From: Clostridium disporicum
GTDB lineage: Bacteria > Bacillota > Clostridia > Clostridiales > Clostridiaceae
Assembly (NCBI RefSeq): GCF_001405015.1
Contig: NZ_CYZX01000016.1
Location: 19,369-83,368, forward strand
Reading direction: 5' to 3'
Length of the DNA: 64,000 nucleotides
In this document: positions 26,042-34,142 of the stretch, piece after piece
Layout of the letters: every line of letters begins with the position of its first letter
Numbering within the stretch: the first letter of the stretch is position 1
Translations under genes and position numbers: made by a program
The notes under the pieces: model-generated
Told to the model about the DNA's origin: nothing
Databases searched by the model: none
Seen by the model: the letters and a program-made list of their open reading frames with translations, nothing else

Positions 26042-27037
26042 ATGAGCACATTTATGCTAAAAAATAAACAACTAGACTTTACTCCCGTTAGTAATATATT
26101 TATAGAGAAATATATGCCTAAAGCCCGTGGAGAATTTATAAAGGTATATCTATTAATGCTTAAATATAATACTTGTGGTGAAATGGGTGTAACATCATCA
26201 ATATTAGCTACTTCATTAAATTTGCTTGAATCTGATGTACTAAATGCCTTAAATTATTGGAATGATGAAGGACTAATAAAGCTTATTCCAATTGATAAAA
26301 TGGGTAATTTTAATATTGAATTTGTTGATTTAGTTAAAGAATCTAAATCTCAAAGTAAAGAAATAAACTTACTTCAAGCATTAAATAAAAATTCAACTAA
26401 GGATATGCTAAATGATATTGAAAGACTTTTAGGAAGACCTCTATCTCCTAAAGAAATGACTACTTACTTGAGTTGGCAAGATGATTTCAATTTCTCATCA
26501 GAATTAATACTGATTCTTTTTGAATATTGTGTATCTCGTGGAAAAAGTGATTATAGATATATAGAAAAGGTAGCGATGGCTTGGAAAGATATGAATATAA
26601 CCACAGTCGAAGAAGCTCAAAACTATATCAAGAAAAATGAAGATAAATGGATAAAAATTAGACATATTCTAAATTATTTAGGTATTAAAAATCCTGAATT
26701 AATGAAACCACAAGAAGAAATGTTAGATAAATGGATAAATGATTTTAATTTTCCTCTAGATGTTATAGAAAAAGCTTGCAATATATGTTTCCAACGTTTA
26801 AATAGAGCAGATTTTAAATACATTGACGGAATCTTATCTAACTGGAATAAGAATAACCTAAAAACAATTGCTGCTATTGAAGAAAAAGATTCAAAACCTT
26901 CTGGCATTACTCCATCTAAGGGGAACTATACTAGCAATAATAGCAAAAGATTTATTGGTCAAAATATTAATAATAAATCATCAAAAGACTATGATGATTT
27001 GGAAAAAGAACTTTTAGGATGGTATAACAATGATTAA
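26042..27037 (+). CDS. DnaD-domain replication initiation protein
   Basis: 331 aa. An N-terminal winged-helix region (about 25-100) is followed by one or two DnaD/DnaB-II type helical domains (about 115-205 and 215-280; RPLSPKEMTTYLSWQDDF, KVAMAWKDMNITTVEEAQNYI, and IDGILSNWNKNNLKTIAAIEE, which carries the YxxxIxxxW-like signature), and a disordered Ser/Asn tail. In Firmicutes such proteins bring the helicase loader to DnaA-opened DNA. It overlaps the helicase-loader gene by 8 nt, consistent with translational coupling. Confidence 0.9.
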   Translation: MSTFMLKNKQLDFTPVSNIFIEKYMPKARGEFIKVYLLMLKYNTCGEMGVTSSILATSLNLLESDVLNALNYWNDEGLIKLIPIDKMGNFNIEFVDLVKESKSQSKEINLLQALNKNSTKDMLNDIERLLGRPLSPKEMTTYLSWQDDFNFSSELILILFEYCVSRGKSDYRYIEKVAMAWKDMNITTVEEAQNYIKKNEDKWIKIRHILNYLGIKNPELMKPQEEMLDKWINDFNFPLDVIEKACNICFQRLNRADFKYIDGILSNWNKNNLKTIAAIEEKDSKPSGITPSKGNYTSNNSKRFIGQNINNKSSKDYDDLEKELLGWYNND

Positions 27038-28019
27038 GGGATATCAAGAAAAATTAATGAATATTTACGAAAAAATACGTGAAGATGAAAATCGTAATTT
27101 AAAAAATAGAAAAAATGAAATTCTTCAAAAAGCTCCTGAAATAATTGAATTAGATAATACGATTCAAAAACTTTCCTTAGCTTTACCTATGGCTATATTA
27201 AAAGGTGCATCTGAATCTGATTTAGATAATATTAAAGCTGATATACAAGAGCTTAGAAAGCAAAAATACGAGTTACTAACGTCTTATGGGTATCCTACAG
27301 ATTATCTGACACTTCATTATCAATGCCCAAAATGCCAAGATACTGGTTATATAGGAACTAAGAGATGTAGTTGCTTTAAAACTAAACTTGTAAATTTATA
27401 TTATGAAACTTCTAAATTATCAAATAACTTAGCTACTTGCAATTTTAATAACTTTGATATAAGGTTATTTTCTTCTGAAAATAGCGGTAATTATAAAAAT
27501 TCTCAACGTAAAAACATGGAGAAAATTTATGAGTTTGTAAGAGGTAATTATTTAGCTAATTTCGATACAGATAATACTAACCTTTTATTTTATGGTGAAT
27601 CAGGAAATGGTAAAACATTTTTATCTTGGTGTATTGCTAAAGAGTTATTAGATAAAGGATATCTAGTTATCTATAAGACATCTAACGATTTAATAAGAGA
27701 CTTAAGAGAAATAACTTTCAATAATAACTATGTACTTGAAGATTTATTAATAAATTGTGATTTACTAATAATAGACGACTTAGGAGCTGAACAAGTAACA
27801 GACTTTTCTACTAATGAATTATTTAACTTAATAAATAAAAAGTTATTAAATAATAAAAAGATGATTATATCAACAAATTTAAATCTTCCAGATATAGAAA
27901 AAAGTTATACTACTAGAGTTTATTCTCGTTTAGTTGGTAATTTCACTTTCTTTAAGTTTTACGGTAATGATGTTAGAATAAAGCTTAATCTTGCAAGAAT
28001 GAGATCTCAACAACAATAA
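27030..28019 (+). CDS. DnaC/DnaI-type helicase loader ATPase
   Basis: 329-aa AAA+ protein. A helical N-terminus is followed by a zinc-binding region (C99, C102, C113, C115) as in DnaI, then Walker A GESGNGKT (189-196), Walker B LLIIDDLGAE and a C-terminal arginine-finger region (TTRVYSRL). It loads the replicative helicase DnaB (32.7 kb) with the DnaD protein encoded immediately upstream. Clear terminator after the stop. Confidence 0.92.
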   Translation: MIKGYQEKLMNIYEKIREDENRNLKNRKNEILQKAPEIIELDNTIQKLSLALPMAILKGASESDLDNIKADIQELRKQKYELLTSYGYPTDYLTLHYQCPKCQDTGYIGTKRCSCFKTKLVNLYYETSKLSNNLATCNFNNFDIRLFSSENSGNYKNSQRKNMEKIYEFVRGNYLANFDTDNTNLLFYGESGNGKTFLSWCIAKELLDKGYLVIYKTSNDLIRDLREITFNNNYVLEDLLINCDLLIIDDLGAEQVTDFSTNELFNLINKKLLNNKKMIISTNLNLPDIEKSYTTRVYSRLVGNFTFFKFYGNDVRIKLNLARMRSQQQ

Positions 28020-28026
28020 ATAATAA

Positions 28027-28097
28027 GAAAGACGCTTTACTTAAATTAATAATAAATCTTTAAACTATTAATTTTACAAAGTAAAGTGTCTTTTTTA
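28027..28097 (+). terminator. Terminator of the dnaD-dnaI operon
   Basis: AAGACGCTTTACTT pairs with AAAGTAAAGTGTCTT across a loop of about 40 nt that is itself AT-rich, then T6. Confidence 0.65.
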
Positions 28098-28132
28098 TAA
28101 ATAAATTTAATTTTTGTATTATAATATAAAAA

Positions 28133-28161
28133 CAAAAAAACTCTAGAATTATCTAGAGTTT
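28133..28161 (-). terminator. Terminator of the tRNA cluster
   Basis: On the minus strand, AAACTCTAGATAATTCTAGAG is followed by seven T residues, immediately after the last tRNA-Thr. Confidence 0.85.
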
Positions 28162-28163
28162 CA

Positions 28164-28238
28164 TGGAGCTGGTGATCGGAGTCGAACCAACAACCTGCTG
28201 ATTACAAGTCAGCTGCTCTGCCATTGAGCCACACCAGC
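28164..28238 (-). tRNA. tRNA-Thr (TGT), copy 2 of the block
   Basis: 75 nt, acceptor GCTGGTG, anticodon loop CTTGTAA, CCA encoded. Last in the eight-tRNA transcript. Confidence 0.96.
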
Positions 28239-28270
28239 ATAAATATTATATTTTATCACCAAAATTAAAT

Positions 28271-28347
28271 TGGCGACTCAGAAGGGGCTCGAACCCTCGA
28301 CCTCCGGCGTGACAGGCCGGCACTCTAACCAACTGAGCTACTGAGCC
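28271..28347 (-). tRNA. tRNA-Asp (GTC), copy 2 of the block
   Basis: 77 nt, acceptor GGCTCAG with CTGAGTC, anticodon loop CTGTCAC, CCA encoded. Confidence 0.96.
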
Positions 28348-28351
28348 ATTA

Positions 28352-28427
28352 TGGTGGAAACAACAGGGATCGAACCTGTGACCCTCTGCTTGTAAGGCAG
28401 ATGCTCTCCCAGCTGAGCTATGCTTCC
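28352..28427 (-). tRNA. tRNA-Val (TAC), copy 2 of the block
   Basis: 76 nt, acceptor GGAAGCA with TGTTTCC, anticodon loop CTTACAA, CCA encoded. Confidence 0.96.
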
Positions 28428-28436
28428 GTATTAAAA

Positions 28437-28511
28437 TGGTGACCCCTAGGGGAATCGAACCCCTGTTACCACCGTGAAAGGGTGGTGTCTTGACCGCTTG
28501 ACCAAGGGGCC
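28437..28511 (-). tRNA. tRNA-Glu (TTC), copy 2 of the block
   Basis: 75 nt, acceptor GGCCCCT with AGGGGTC, anticodon loop CTTTCAC, CCA encoded. Confidence 0.96.
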
Positions 28512-28517
28512 ATATAA

Positions 28518-28592
28518 TGGAGCTGGTGATCGGAGTCGAACCAACAACCTGCTGATTACAAGTCAGCTGCTCTGCCATTGAGCCACACCAGC
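28518..28592 (-). tRNA. tRNA-Thr (TGT), copy 1 of the block
   Basis: Same sequence as the tRNA at 28164, as far as read by eye; 75 nt, anticodon TGT. Confidence 0.96.
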
Positions 28593-28617
28593 ATATTATA
28601 TAGTTTTTTTAAAAAAG

Positions 28618-28694
28618 TGGCGACTCAGAAGGGGCTCGAACCCTCGACCTCCGGCGTGACAGGCCGGCACTCTAACCAACTGAGCTACTGAGCC
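28618..28694 (-). tRNA. tRNA-Asp (GTC), copy 1 of the block
   Basis: Same sequence as the tRNA at 28271; 77 nt, anticodon GTC. Confidence 0.96.
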
Positions 28695-28699
28695 ATTTA

Positions 28700-28775
28700 T
28701 GGTGGAAACAACAGGGATCGAACCTGTGACCCTCTGCTTGTAAGGCAGATGCTCTCCCAGCTGAGCTATGCTTCC
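28700..28775 (-). tRNA. tRNA-Val (TAC), copy 1 of the block
   Basis: Same sequence as the tRNA at 28352; 76 nt, anticodon TAC. Confidence 0.96.
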
Positions 28776-28783
28776 GTATTAAA

Positions 28784-28858
28784 TGGTGACCCCTAGGGGA
28801 ATCGAACCCCTGTTACCACCGTGAAAGGGTGGTGTCTTGACCGCTTGACCAAGGGGCC
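28784..28858 (-). tRNA. tRNA-Glu (TTC), copy 1 of the block
   Basis: Same sequence as the tRNA at 28437; 75 nt, anticodon TTC. First tRNA of the minus-strand transcript. Confidence 0.96.
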
Positions 28859-28978
28859 TAGGTTTCTTGCTCGTTCTCTGCCGAGCACATTAACTATAAT
28901 ACATAAAATTAAATATGGTGTCAACACTTTTTAAAAACTTTTTTTTATTTTTTATTTTTAGCTTATCACTATTCACCC

Positions 28979-29578
28979 TTAAGTCAGCATTTTTACTGGC
29001 TTTTCAGCACTTTTATTTTTTTCTACTTTTTTTAAATTTTCTATTGCCATACCATATCTACTTAATGAATCTTCTTTTAATTTTATTTCATTTCGTATTT
29101 TTTCAATTTCAAAAAGACACATTTCAAAAAATTCATCTTTATTAATTTCATCTAAAGTTATATTAAATCCTATTTTTTTAAAGTTTTGTCCTACAGCTAA
29201 AATTTTAACTGGAATACTATTATTTATAACAGCTATTATTTCTTTTTCCCAAACACCTCTTTTATTCACATTATGTTTATCTCTTAGTAAGTTTAAATTT
29301 TTAAATTCAATATTTAATTGTGATTCTATAATTTCTAAAAGAGCCTTATATAGTGCTACTGATATTCCTCTATTTAATTTTATTTTTAAAAAATCATTAT
29401 ATTTTATTAAAAATTCATCTACTTCACTTTCTGTGATAAATTCTATCTCATTATTATCAAATACCTTAATACCTTTACTATTAGGATAATTTACTACTAC
29501 TTGATCATAATTCATCCTTCTAACCTTAAACTCTTTTTCATAATCCTCTAAAGTTTGGTCAATAATTTTAACTAACAA
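28979..29578 (-). CDS. Hypothetical protein, helical, unknown function
   Basis: About 199 aa, not recognised. Charged, Asn/Lys/Glu-rich, no membrane segment, no signal peptide, no cysteine motif. A helical stretch in the last 55 residues (EFFEMCLFEIEKIRNEIKLKEDSL) could form a coiled coil. The start is uncertain: TTG at 29578 with AGAGGTGA 5 nt upstream fits best, while an in-frame GTG at 29587 lies inside that site. Placed between the tRNA block and a 70-bp tandem repeat; codon use is as AT-rich as the flanks. Confidence 0.65.
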   Translation of the reverse strand: MLVKIIDQTLEDYEKEFKVRRMNYDQVVVNYPNSKGIKVFDNNEIEFITESEVDEFLIKYNDFLKIKLNRGISVALYKALLEIIESQLNIEFKNLNLLRDKHNVNKRGVWEKEIIAVINNSIPVKILAVGQNFKKIGFNITLDEINKDEFFEMCLFEIEKIRNEIKLKEDSLSRYGMAIENLKKVEKNKSAEKPVKMLT

Positions 29579-29639
29579 TACTCTCACCTCTCAATATAGT
29601 ATTCCATAGTTTTTTTACTAATATTACTGTGATAGAATT

Positions 29640-29890
29640 AAGTGAGCTTCCAAATTTCAATTTGGTTAAGCGAACTTACACCTACGAGCGTATGCGAGTA
29701 GTGTGTTTCCTTAAACTATTTAAATTTTAATTTGGTTGGTGAAACTTACTCATTCAATCGTATATGAGTATGAGTTTTCTTTAATTCTCCAAATTTTAAT
29801 TTTGGTAGGCTAACTTAAACCTACAAACATATGCCAGTAGTGTATTTCATTTAGTATTGTTAAATTTTAATTTGCTTTATGAAAATTACA
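29640..29890. repeat. Tandem ~70-bp degenerate repeat, about 3.5 units
   Basis: Units begin with a CCAAATTTTAATTTGG-like sequence at 29650, 29720, 29789 and 29860, giving spacings of 70, 69 and 71 nt. After it each full unit has GAACTTACACCTAC-type and GTAGTGTGTTTC-type arms that can pair. Units differ at many positions. The last unit is partial. No gene lies in 29588-30079 otherwise, apart from the promoter and ribosome-binding site of the next gene. Confidence 0.75.
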
Positions 29891-30079
29891 CAATATATAG
29901 TTAAAAGATAAAAGTTACGAGTTATATATTTAGATTAAAATTAATTTTCTTAAAATATATATTTTCAATAAACTAAATAATAGTTTTATCTCAACTATTA
30001 ACTTTTGATCATTAACTCTTAACTAAAAAAATATTTCAAACTTTTTATATAAAACTAATATTAAAGGAGTGTTCTTATT

Positions 30080-31324
30080 TTGATATATCATGATTTAATA
30101 ATCGTCGGTGGTGGAGCTTCTGGAATGATAGCTGCTATAACTGCTAAAGATTTTGGGATAGATGTAGCCATTGTTGAAGGTACTGATAGAGTTGGAAAAA
30201 AAATATTAACTACAGGAAATGGTAGATGTAATATATCTAATAGATGTGTTGCTGAACCTTTTATTAATTATCATAGTAATTGTGATAATTTCTTTTCGTC
30301 TGTTTTAAGTCAATTTGGTGTAGATGATACATTAAATTATTTTTTATCTTTAGGTCTTCCAATAGTTCCTCTAAAAGGAGGAAAATTATATCCACAGTCC
30401 CTTCAAGCCTCTTCAGTTGTGGATATTTTAAAAATGTCACTAGAAGATAGAAACATACCTTTATACACAAGCTGCAAAATAAAAGATATCCACAAGGGAA
30501 AAGTTTTTAAATTATCCACAAGTAATGAAGAATATAAATTATTCACATGTGAAAACTTAATATTAGCCTGTGGAGGAAAATCTGCTCCAAAAACAGGATC
30601 AGATGGTTCTGCATATTATTTAGCAAAAAATTTAGGACATTCAATAACAAAGCTTTTACCTGGAATAGTTCAATTAAAATTAAAATATGAACATCTTAAA
30701 GCACTTTCAGGCGTTAAATTTGATGGCTATGCAAAATTATTTGTAGATGATAAAGAAGTCAAAGAAGACTTTGGTGAAATATTATTCACTGATTACGGTA
30801 TTTCTGGTCCTCCGATACTTCAAATATCAGCTTTAGCATCTCAAGCTACTAGCAATAGCAAAAAAACAGAAGTTATTGTTGACCTTATGCCAAACTATAC
30901 AAAAGATGAGTTAATAGATTTCTTAGAATGTCATTTTGCTCTTCTTTCTCATAGACCTATAATAAATGCTTTCATAGGCGTAATAAACAAAAAAATAATA
31001 CCTGTTCTTTTAAAAGAATGCGGTATTACTGATTTACATATGCCATGTTATGAACTTTCTTGGAAAGAAAAAAATAAATTAATTCAAACGCTAAAAGGTT
31101 GGAAATTTACTTGTATCGGTACAAATGATTTCAATCAAGCTCAAGTAACTATTGGAGGAGTTGATGCTTCTGAAATTAATCCAGATACATTAGAATCTAA
31201 GATAGTTCCTAATCTATATTTTGCTGGTGAGCTTATAGATGTTCACGGAGATTGTGGTGGATTTAATCTACAATGGGCTTGGAGTTCTGGATATGTAGCT
31301 GCAAAATCAATCGCAAATAAATAA
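30080..31324 (+). CDS. NAD(P)/FAD-dependent oxidoreductase, HI0933/BaiN family
   Basis: 414-aa flavoprotein with the N-terminal dinucleotide motif IIVGGGASGMIAAI, then the family signature RVGKKILTTGNGRCNISN, a central domain, and the C-terminal FAD contact LYFAGELIDVHGDCGGFNLQWAWSSGYVA. The HI0933 (YhiN) family is widespread and mostly of unknown substrate; the BaiN name comes from a bile-acid-related member and does not prove that role. TTG start at 30080 with AAAGGAG about 10 nt upstream. A MITE-like repeat begins at its stop codon. Confidence 0.9.
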   Translation: MIYHDLIIVGGGASGMIAAITAKDFGIDVAIVEGTDRVGKKILTTGNGRCNISNRCVAEPFINYHSNCDNFFSSVLSQFGVDDTLNYFLSLGLPIVPLKGGKLYPQSLQASSVVDILKMSLEDRNIPLYTSCKIKDIHKGKVFKLSTSNEEYKLFTCENLILACGGKSAPKTGSDGSAYYLAKNLGHSITKLLPGIVQLKLKYEHLKALSGVKFDGYAKLFVDDKEVKEDFGEILFTDYGISGPPILQISALASQATSNSKKTEVIVDLMPNYTKDELIDFLECHFALLSHRPIINAFIGVINKKIIPVLLKECGITDLHMPCYELSWKEKNKLIQTLKGWKFTCIGTNDFNQAQVTIGGVDASEINPDTLESKIVPNLYFAGELIDVHGDCGGFNLQWAWSSGYVAAKSIANK

Positions 31325-31457
31325 TGGCAAATTAACAATGGCAAGTGGCAAATTAAGTAGTGAAACTGCTTTGCAGTCTCTTAAAATATATTTTTTAAAA
31401 GTCATAATAACTGGCTTTATTTATTAATTTGCCATTCTCCATTTGTCATTTACCATT
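31323..31457. repeat. MITE-like element with 33-nt terminal inverted repeats
   Basis: Left arm 31323-31355 and right arm 31425-31457 are inverted copies matching at 26 of 33 positions by my count. Each has repeated AATGG(C/T)AAAT-type units. The centre includes GTGAAACTGCTTTGCAGTCTC. The left end overlaps the stop codon of the oxidoreductase gene and the right end touches the thioesterase stop. No transposase. Confidence 0.75.
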
Positions 31458-32201
31458 CTATTTATCCCATTTTGATATTAATGTTGTTAATTCTTTTCCC
31501 TCTGCATTTTCTATCTTATGTAAAATAATATATTGATCATCATTTTCTTTAATTTCACATATTGATTTTATTTCATCTCCATAGGAACATTCCTTCTCGA
31601 AGACTACGCTTAATTCAACTAAGTTATTTTTATATAATATCTCTACCGGTATTGATTCTAATGCCCATTCTATATATTTAACATTATTAACGTGTGTATT
31701 AGAATCTATATCAGTATATCTTACTTTAAATTCTTTTGAGTACATTTCCTCTTTCAATTTTTCTAATTTTGAAACATTTATATTGCACTCTTCTTCTTCA
31801 CTAACACCATAAAACTCATATTGCTCTACAGGTATTCTTACCGCTCTTCTCTTATTAATATCTATCAATAAAAATATTCCAACTGCTTCAACAATTTTAT
31901 TACCTTCTTCATCAAATATTTCATATAATCTTGATGCATAAAATTTCTTAAATCCCAAAGCATTTGTAGCTACTCTAATCTTTTCTCCATATTTAGGATA
32001 TCTATTTATCTTTACATCATACTTACAGAATACCCATGCCAAATTTCTTTCTGTCATATAATCAATTCCTACACCAAGCTTCTCTGATTGCTTCGTTCCT
32101 ATGTCTGTAAAGTAATTAACTATAGATTCAATTTTGCATTGTAATTTTACATCAACATCATAATAATGAATCTCATATTCTCTTTCAAATCTTTTTCCCA
32201 C
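31458..32201 (-). CDS. Acyl-ACP thioesterase
   Basis: 247-aa cytosolic double hot-dog enzyme that releases fatty acids from acyl carrier protein. N-terminal half: EREYEIHYYDVDVKLQCKIESIVNYF and GVGIDYM; second half: FKVRYTDIDSNTHVNNVKYIEWAL, which holds the conserved Asp/Asn/His catalytic region of bacterial FatA-like enzymes. Length is typical. Single gene, 3' end adjoining a MITE-like element. Confidence 0.9.
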   Translation of the reverse strand: MGKRFEREYEIHYYDVDVKLQCKIESIVNYFTDIGTKQSEKLGVGIDYMTERNLAWVFCKYDVKINRYPKYGEKIRVATNALGFKKFYASRLYEIFDEEGNKIVEAVGIFLLIDINKRRAVRIPVEQYEFYGVSEEEECNINVSKLEKLKEEMYSKEFKVRYTDIDSNTHVNNVKYIEWALESIPVEILYKNNLVELSVVFEKECSYGDEIKSICEIKENDDQYIILHKIENAEGKELTTLISKWDK

Positions 32202-32307
32202 TTAATACGCCCACTTTCCATTAATTTATTGCTAAACATATTTTACCACATAAATTTTATAATATTAAAATTCTAAATTAAGTTTATAATTTAATTTTTA
32301 TAAAATA

Positions 32308-32333
32308 ATAAAAAAGCCAGCAATGCTGACTTT
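32308..32333 (-). terminator. Terminator of the DUF1858 gene
   Basis: On the minus strand, AAAGTCAGCATTGCTGGCTT then T6. Confidence 0.8.
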
Positions 32334-32351
32334 AAAATACCATATATACTA

Positions 32352-32543
32352 TTATCTATTTAGAGCATCTAATAACTCATTTAAATCTATACCATGAACT
32401 CTTGCAGCCTCTTCCACCGTCTCTGCTTGAGCAGATGGACACCCTACGCATCCCATTCCGAATTGCATAAGTACATCAGCTTTATTAACATTAGCCTTTA
32501 TAACTTCACCAATAGTCATTTCCTTAGTAATCAATACATTCAC
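32352..32543 (-). CDS. DUF1858 small protein (hybrid-cluster-associated redox disulfide type)
   Basis: 63 aa. Matches the DUF1858 pattern: ITKEMTIGEVIKANVNKADVLMQFGMGCVGCPSAQAETVEEAARVHG. The CVGC pair is the proposed redox-active disulfide. Similar domains accompany hybrid-cluster proteins, but none is encoded in this window. ATG start with GGATAGGTG upstream; followed by its own terminator. Confidence 0.88.
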   Translation of the reverse strand: MNVLITKEMTIGEVIKANVNKADVLMQFGMGCVGCPSAQAETVEEAARVHGIDLNELLDALNR

Positions 32544-32624
32544 CTATCCTTTAATAGTGTTTTTATTAATAATTAAATATATTCTATACAAGTTCTCATA
32601 ATATTTCAAGGTGATTTCTAAATT

Positions 32625-32657
32625 AAAAAGATGCTTTCTTAATATAAGCATCTTTTT
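32625..32657 (-). terminator. Terminator of dnaB
   Basis: AAAAAGATGCTT / AAGCATCTTTTT stem with a 9-nt loop; T-run on the minus strand. Confidence 0.85.
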
Positions 32658-32673
32658 AATATTTTAATATTAT

Positions 32674-34011
32674 TTATTCTTTATGAACTAAATCTAAATC
32701 TGCAAATTTAGAGTGTGCTCCAATCCAAGCCATTTTAACAGTTCCAACCGGGCCGTTTCTTTGCTTAGCTATAATACATTCACCAATTCCTTTGTCTTCA
32801 CTTTCCTTATTATAGTATTCATCTCTATATAAGAACATAACTACGTCAGCATCCTGCTCAATTGATCCTGACTCTCTTAAGTCAGATAGCATTGGTCTGT
32901 GGTCAGCTCTTTGCTCTGGTGCACGAGATAACTGTGATAAAGCTATAACTGGGCACTCCATCTCCTTAGCTAATGCCTTAATAGATCTTGATATTTCCGA
33001 TACTTCTTGTTGTCTATTATCACTACCTGAGCTACCAGACATAAGTTGTAAGTAGTCTATAAGTATCATATCAATACCATGTTCCATTTTTATCTTTCTA
33101 CACTTAGATCTCATTTCCATAACGCTAAGACCTGCTGTATCATCTATATACACTTTTGCCTTAGATAATGGTCCTGTAGCTCTCGCAATTCTTTCCCAGT
33201 CATCATCATCTAAATTACCAGTTCTAAGTTTTAACATATCAACATTTGCTTGAGAGCATAATAACTTATAAGCTAATTGCTCCTTAGACATTTCCAGAGA
33301 AAATATAACTACACTCTTCCCCTCTTTTAATGCTGCATTCTCAGCTATATTAAGTGAGAAAGTTGTTTTTCCCATTGAAGGTCTGGCTGCTATAAGCACC
33401 ATATCACCTTTTTGGAATCCAGATGTTTTTGCGTCTAGGTCTTTTATTCCAGATCCAACCCCTGTTATTGCTCCTCTGTTATTAAATAATCTTTCTATTT
33501 CTAAAAATCCTCTTTCAAGAACGTTTGATAATGGTTCATACTCTTTAGAGTCTTTCTTTTCAGCTATATCAAACATCTTCTTTTGAGCTATATCAATAAC
33601 CTTTCCTACATCATCACCGCTATTATAACTTTCCTCTATGATTGCTGTAGATGCCTTAATTAGCTTTCTCAAAGTAGATTTTTCTTCAACTATTTTTATA
33701 TATGAACTTAAGTTGGCCGTTGTTGGTACAGAAGCACTTAACTCTGATATATAAGTAACTCCACCAGCTTTATCTAAGTTATCAGTAGTCTTTAAATATT
33801 CTAATAATGTTACTAAGTCTACAGCCATATCTTGCGAAAACATATGCTGTATAGCCTTATATATTATTTTATGACCATCTCTATAAAAGTCATCTTCTTT
33901 AAGCTTTTCAAGAACTTTTGCTATAGCGCTCTTATCTATTATCATAGCACCTATAACAGACTGTTCAGCTTCAATACTCTGTGGTAAACTTCTCATCATT
34001 GGTGTTTCCAT
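32674..34011 (-). CDS. dnaB: Replicative DNA helicase DnaB
   Basis: Hexameric 5'-3' helicase at the fork, 445 aa, normal length. N-terminal DnaB-N domain (LPQSIEAEQSVIGAMIID, about 9-110), linker, and RecA-like C-terminal domain with Walker A ARPSMGKT (209-216), IDYLQLM (Walker B) and LSQLSRAPEQRADHRPMLSDLRESGSIEQDADV. No intein. ATG with GGAGGG upstream. Own terminator; lonC, rplI and gdpP precede it in the same direction. Confidence 0.97.
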   Translation of the reverse strand: METPMMRSLPQSIEAEQSVIGAMIIDKSAIAKVLEKLKEDDFYRDGHKIIYKAIQHMFSQDMAVDLVTLLEYLKTTDNLDKAGGVTYISELSASVPTTANLSSYIKIVEEKSTLRKLIKASTAIIEESYNSGDDVGKVIDIAQKKMFDIAEKKDSKEYEPLSNVLERGFLEIERLFNNRGAITGVGSGIKDLDAKTSGFQKGDMVLIAARPSMGKTTFSLNIAENAALKEGKSVVIFSLEMSKEQLAYKLLCSQANVDMLKLRTGNLDDDDWERIARATGPLSKAKVYIDDTAGLSVMEMRSKCRKIKMEHGIDMILIDYLQLMSGSSGSDNRQQEVSEISRSIKALAKEMECPVIALSQLSRAPEQRADHRPMLSDLRESGSIEQDADVVMFLYRDEYYNKESEDKGIGECIIAKQRNGPVGTVKMAWIGAHSKFADLDLVHKE

Positions 34012-34106
34012 ATAAGTAACCCTCCCTCCTAAGTATTCTAAATTTATTATAACAAAATCTAAAGAAATTTATATTATGTATATTAAAATTCTTTTTTTCA
34101 CACAAT

Positions 34107-34139
34107 AAAATTAAGCTTCCTACTAAGGAAGCTTAATCC
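34107..34139 (-). terminator. Terminator of lonC
   Basis: On the minus strand, ATTAAGCTTCC / GGAAGCTTAAT with a 6-nt loop, followed by a T-rich tract, directly after lonC. Confidence 0.8.
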
Positions 34140-34142
34140 ACA

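Noticed and set aside
28246..28578. 110-codon frame across the tRNA cluster
   Set aside because: Runs through four tRNA genes; structural RNA explains the sequence fully.
29640..29890. Possible CRISPR array
   Set aside because: Repeats are about 70 bp, strongly diverged and contiguous, without uniform repeats and unique spacers; no cas genes nearby.
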